Assembly (NCBI GenBank): GCA_021803205.1
Contig: JAJZMB010000039.1
Coordinates: forward strand, 49,972 to 82,988
Direction of reading: 5' to 3'
Source: Bacillota bacterium
Lineage (GTDB): Bacteria; Bacillota; Sulfobacillia; RBS10-35; JAJYVN01
DNA: 33,017 nucleotides
Notes under the pieces: generated by a model
The model's database searches: none
What the model was told of the DNA's origin: nothing
What the model saw: only the letters and a program-made list of their open reading frames with translations
Part shown: piece by piece, positions 31,977-33,017 of the stretch
How positions within the stretch are numbered: the stretch's first letter is position 1
Layout of the letters: each line of letters begins with the position of its first letter
Position numbers and translations under genes: made by a program

Positions 31977-32819
31977 TCACGCCAGACCGAGGCGGTAGAA
32001 GCGGTCGGCCGTGCCCCCGAAAACGGCGGCCTGCTCCGCCGCGGAGCAGGCCGCCAGCGCCCGATTGGTCTCGTTCCACACCGTCAGGTAATCGCCCGCC
32101 AGGTTGGCGACCGGCCAGTCGCTGCCGAACATCAGCCGCTCCGCACCGAAGAGGCGGAGCGCGTCCTCGATATACGGCTTCAGGTCCTCCGCGGTCCAGT
32201 GCTCCGGATCGGCCGCGGTGTTGAGGCCGGACACCTTGGCGAAGACATTCGGGTTTTGTGCCGCCGCCTGCAGTTGGGAGAGCCAGCCGTTGCGCCTCTT
32301 TTCCCGGATCGGCGGCTTCGCCAGATGGTCGATGACCATGCGCAGGCCCGGCACGCGCTCGCCCAGGAGCGGCACGTGCTTGAGGTGTGCCGGATAGACC
32401 GCGACCACGTCGAAGGGCAGGTCGAAAGAGGCCAGCACCCGCAACCCCTCGATCACCGCGTCCCGGACCACCCAATCGGGGTCCGGCTCGTTGTGGATCA
32501 GATGGCGCACGCCCTTGAAGTGTCGGTTCTTCGTCAGTTCCTGCAGCTTCGCGCCCGCCTCGTCCGGCCTGTCCAGCGGGACCCAGCCTACGACTCCGGC
32601 CACCCAGTCGCGCGCCTTTGCCGTGCGCAACAAGTATTGGGTATCCGCATACGAATTCTCCGCCTGCACAACCACCGTCCTGTCCACTCCCGCGGCCCGC
32701 AGCAGCGGCTCCAATTCCGGAGCCTCGATATTGCGATAAAGCCGGGCCTCCGCCCGTGTCGGCCACCGGTAGGCGACGGCGTCGAAATTCCAGAAGTGCT
32801 GGTGCGCATCCACCTTCAT
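31977..32819 (-). CDS. L-fuconolactonase/L-rhamnonolactonase-type amidohydrolase
   Basis: The 280-residue TIM-barrel hydrolase matches the COG3618 group (L-fuconolactone, L-rhamnono-lactone and 2-pyrone-4,6-dicarboxylate lactonases). The metal-binding start VDAHQHFWNF, KGVRHLIHNEPD, the strand VIDHLAKPPI and the final LMFGSDWPV with its catalytic aspartate are all visible. It should open a sugar lactone formed by oxidation of a deoxy-hexose. ATG 32819 is preceded by GGAGGGG at 7 nt; GTG 32825 lies too close to that site. No dehydratase or sugar dehydrogenase is next to it inside the window, but the aldo/keto reductase and isomerase elsewhere would fit the same theme. Confidence 0.88.
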   Translation of the reverse strand: MKVDAHQHFWNFDAVAYRWPTRAEARLYRNIEAPELEPLLRAAGVDRTVVVQAENSYADTQYLLRTAKARDWVAGVVGWVPLDRPDEAGAKLQELTKNRHFKGVRHLIHNEPDPDWVVRDAVIEGLRVLASFDLPFDVVAVYPAHLKHVPLLGERVPGLRMVIDHLAKPPIREKRRNGWLSQLQAAAQNPNVFAKVSGLNTAADPEHWTAEDLKPYIEDALRLFGAERLMFGSDWPVANLAGDYLTVWNETNRALAACSAAEQAAVFGGTADRFYRLGLA

Positions 32820-32883
32820 CCGCACACCCCTCCGCCTCGACTGTCTTCGCCGCTGCCCGGGGCGCCCCTGGCGGACCAGGGTG

Positions 32884-32966
32884 GCGTCTTGCCGAGGAGG
32901 CCTCGGGCGCCCGACCTGGTAACCCGGGATGCGGTCGGTACCAGACCAGGGGGACGGGCAAGACGC
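32884..32966. repeat. Nested inverted repeats upstream of the lactonase gene
   Basis: GCGTCTTGCC (32884-32893) pairs with GGCAAGACGC (32957-32966). Inside, CCGAGG/CCTCGG forms a tight hairpin and CCTGGT pairs with ACCAGG, giving a multi-branched fold. It lies in the probable leader or promoter of the minus-strand lactonase gene. No known riboswitch was recognised. Confidence 0.45.
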
Positions 32967-33017
32967 ACGCCCTTGCGGGGCACGGGCTTCCGCCGCGGGA
33001 TCCGCACGTCCGCCGTC

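Overview
The window is very GC-rich DNA with frequent GTG and TTG starts behind strong GGAGG-type ribosome binding sites, a few apparently leaderless genes, and wide GC-rich spacers. The gene types (a YwiC-like membrane protein, a type-2 ferredoxin-NADP reductase, a SEC-C-tailed anaerobic sulfatase maturase, a DoxX protein, Tat lipoprotein export) suggest a high-GC free-living bacterium with anaerobic capability. A deep-branching Bacillota lineage, Actinomycetota or Chloroflexota would all fit; no rRNA or ribosomal protein is present to decide. I see no rRNA, tRNA, CRISPR array or intact transposon.

Layout. 1-2.4 kb: a sugar-isomerase-like TIM barrel and a degenerate M24 (creatinase/peptidase-fold) protein, separated by a perfect 19-bp inverted repeat. 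2.8-4.2 kb: a DNA methyltransferase whose C-terminus resembles the N-terminal domain of IS5-type transposases. 4.7-9.2 kb: aldo/keto reductase, a membrane-anchored alpha/beta hydrolase lacking the nucleophile serine, ferredoxin-NADP reductase and YwiC-like protein. 9.1-15.3 kb: URO-D-fold protein, anaerobic sulfatase maturase and two Cys-type sulfatases. 15.8-20.4 kb: a 12-span histidine-bearing membrane protein of unknown function, a nucleotide-sugar pyrophosphorylase and a solitary nuoD behind a good promoter and a leader hairpin. 20.9-24.3 kb: DoxX, two universal stress proteins and a solitary trpA flanked by gene remnants. 25.6-29.9 kb: ribokinase, a Tat-exported sugar-binding lipoprotein and an MFS transporter. 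30.1-32.8 kb: a Fur-family regulator overlapping a nickel/cobalt-type transporter, behind a promoter covered by a perfect 7-1-7 Fur-type box, then a fuconolactonase-type amidohydrolase.

How it works together. The sulfatases and their maturase form one coherent unit. The sugar isomerase, lactonase-type amidohydrolase, aldo/keto reductase, ribokinase, solute-binding protein and MFS carrier fit catabolism of (possibly sulfated) sugars such as rhamnose or fucose, but they are scattered over several transcription units, so a joint pathway is inference. The metal transporter and Fur protein form a self-contained regulated operon.

The most noteworthy items are the methyltransferase-transposase-domain fusion, the Fur-box operon, three proteins with fold-typical but degenerate motifs (M24, alpha/beta hydrolase, one Usp), the isolated nuoD and trpA, and a set of long perfect inverted repeats with unrelated sequences, mostly at gene borders.
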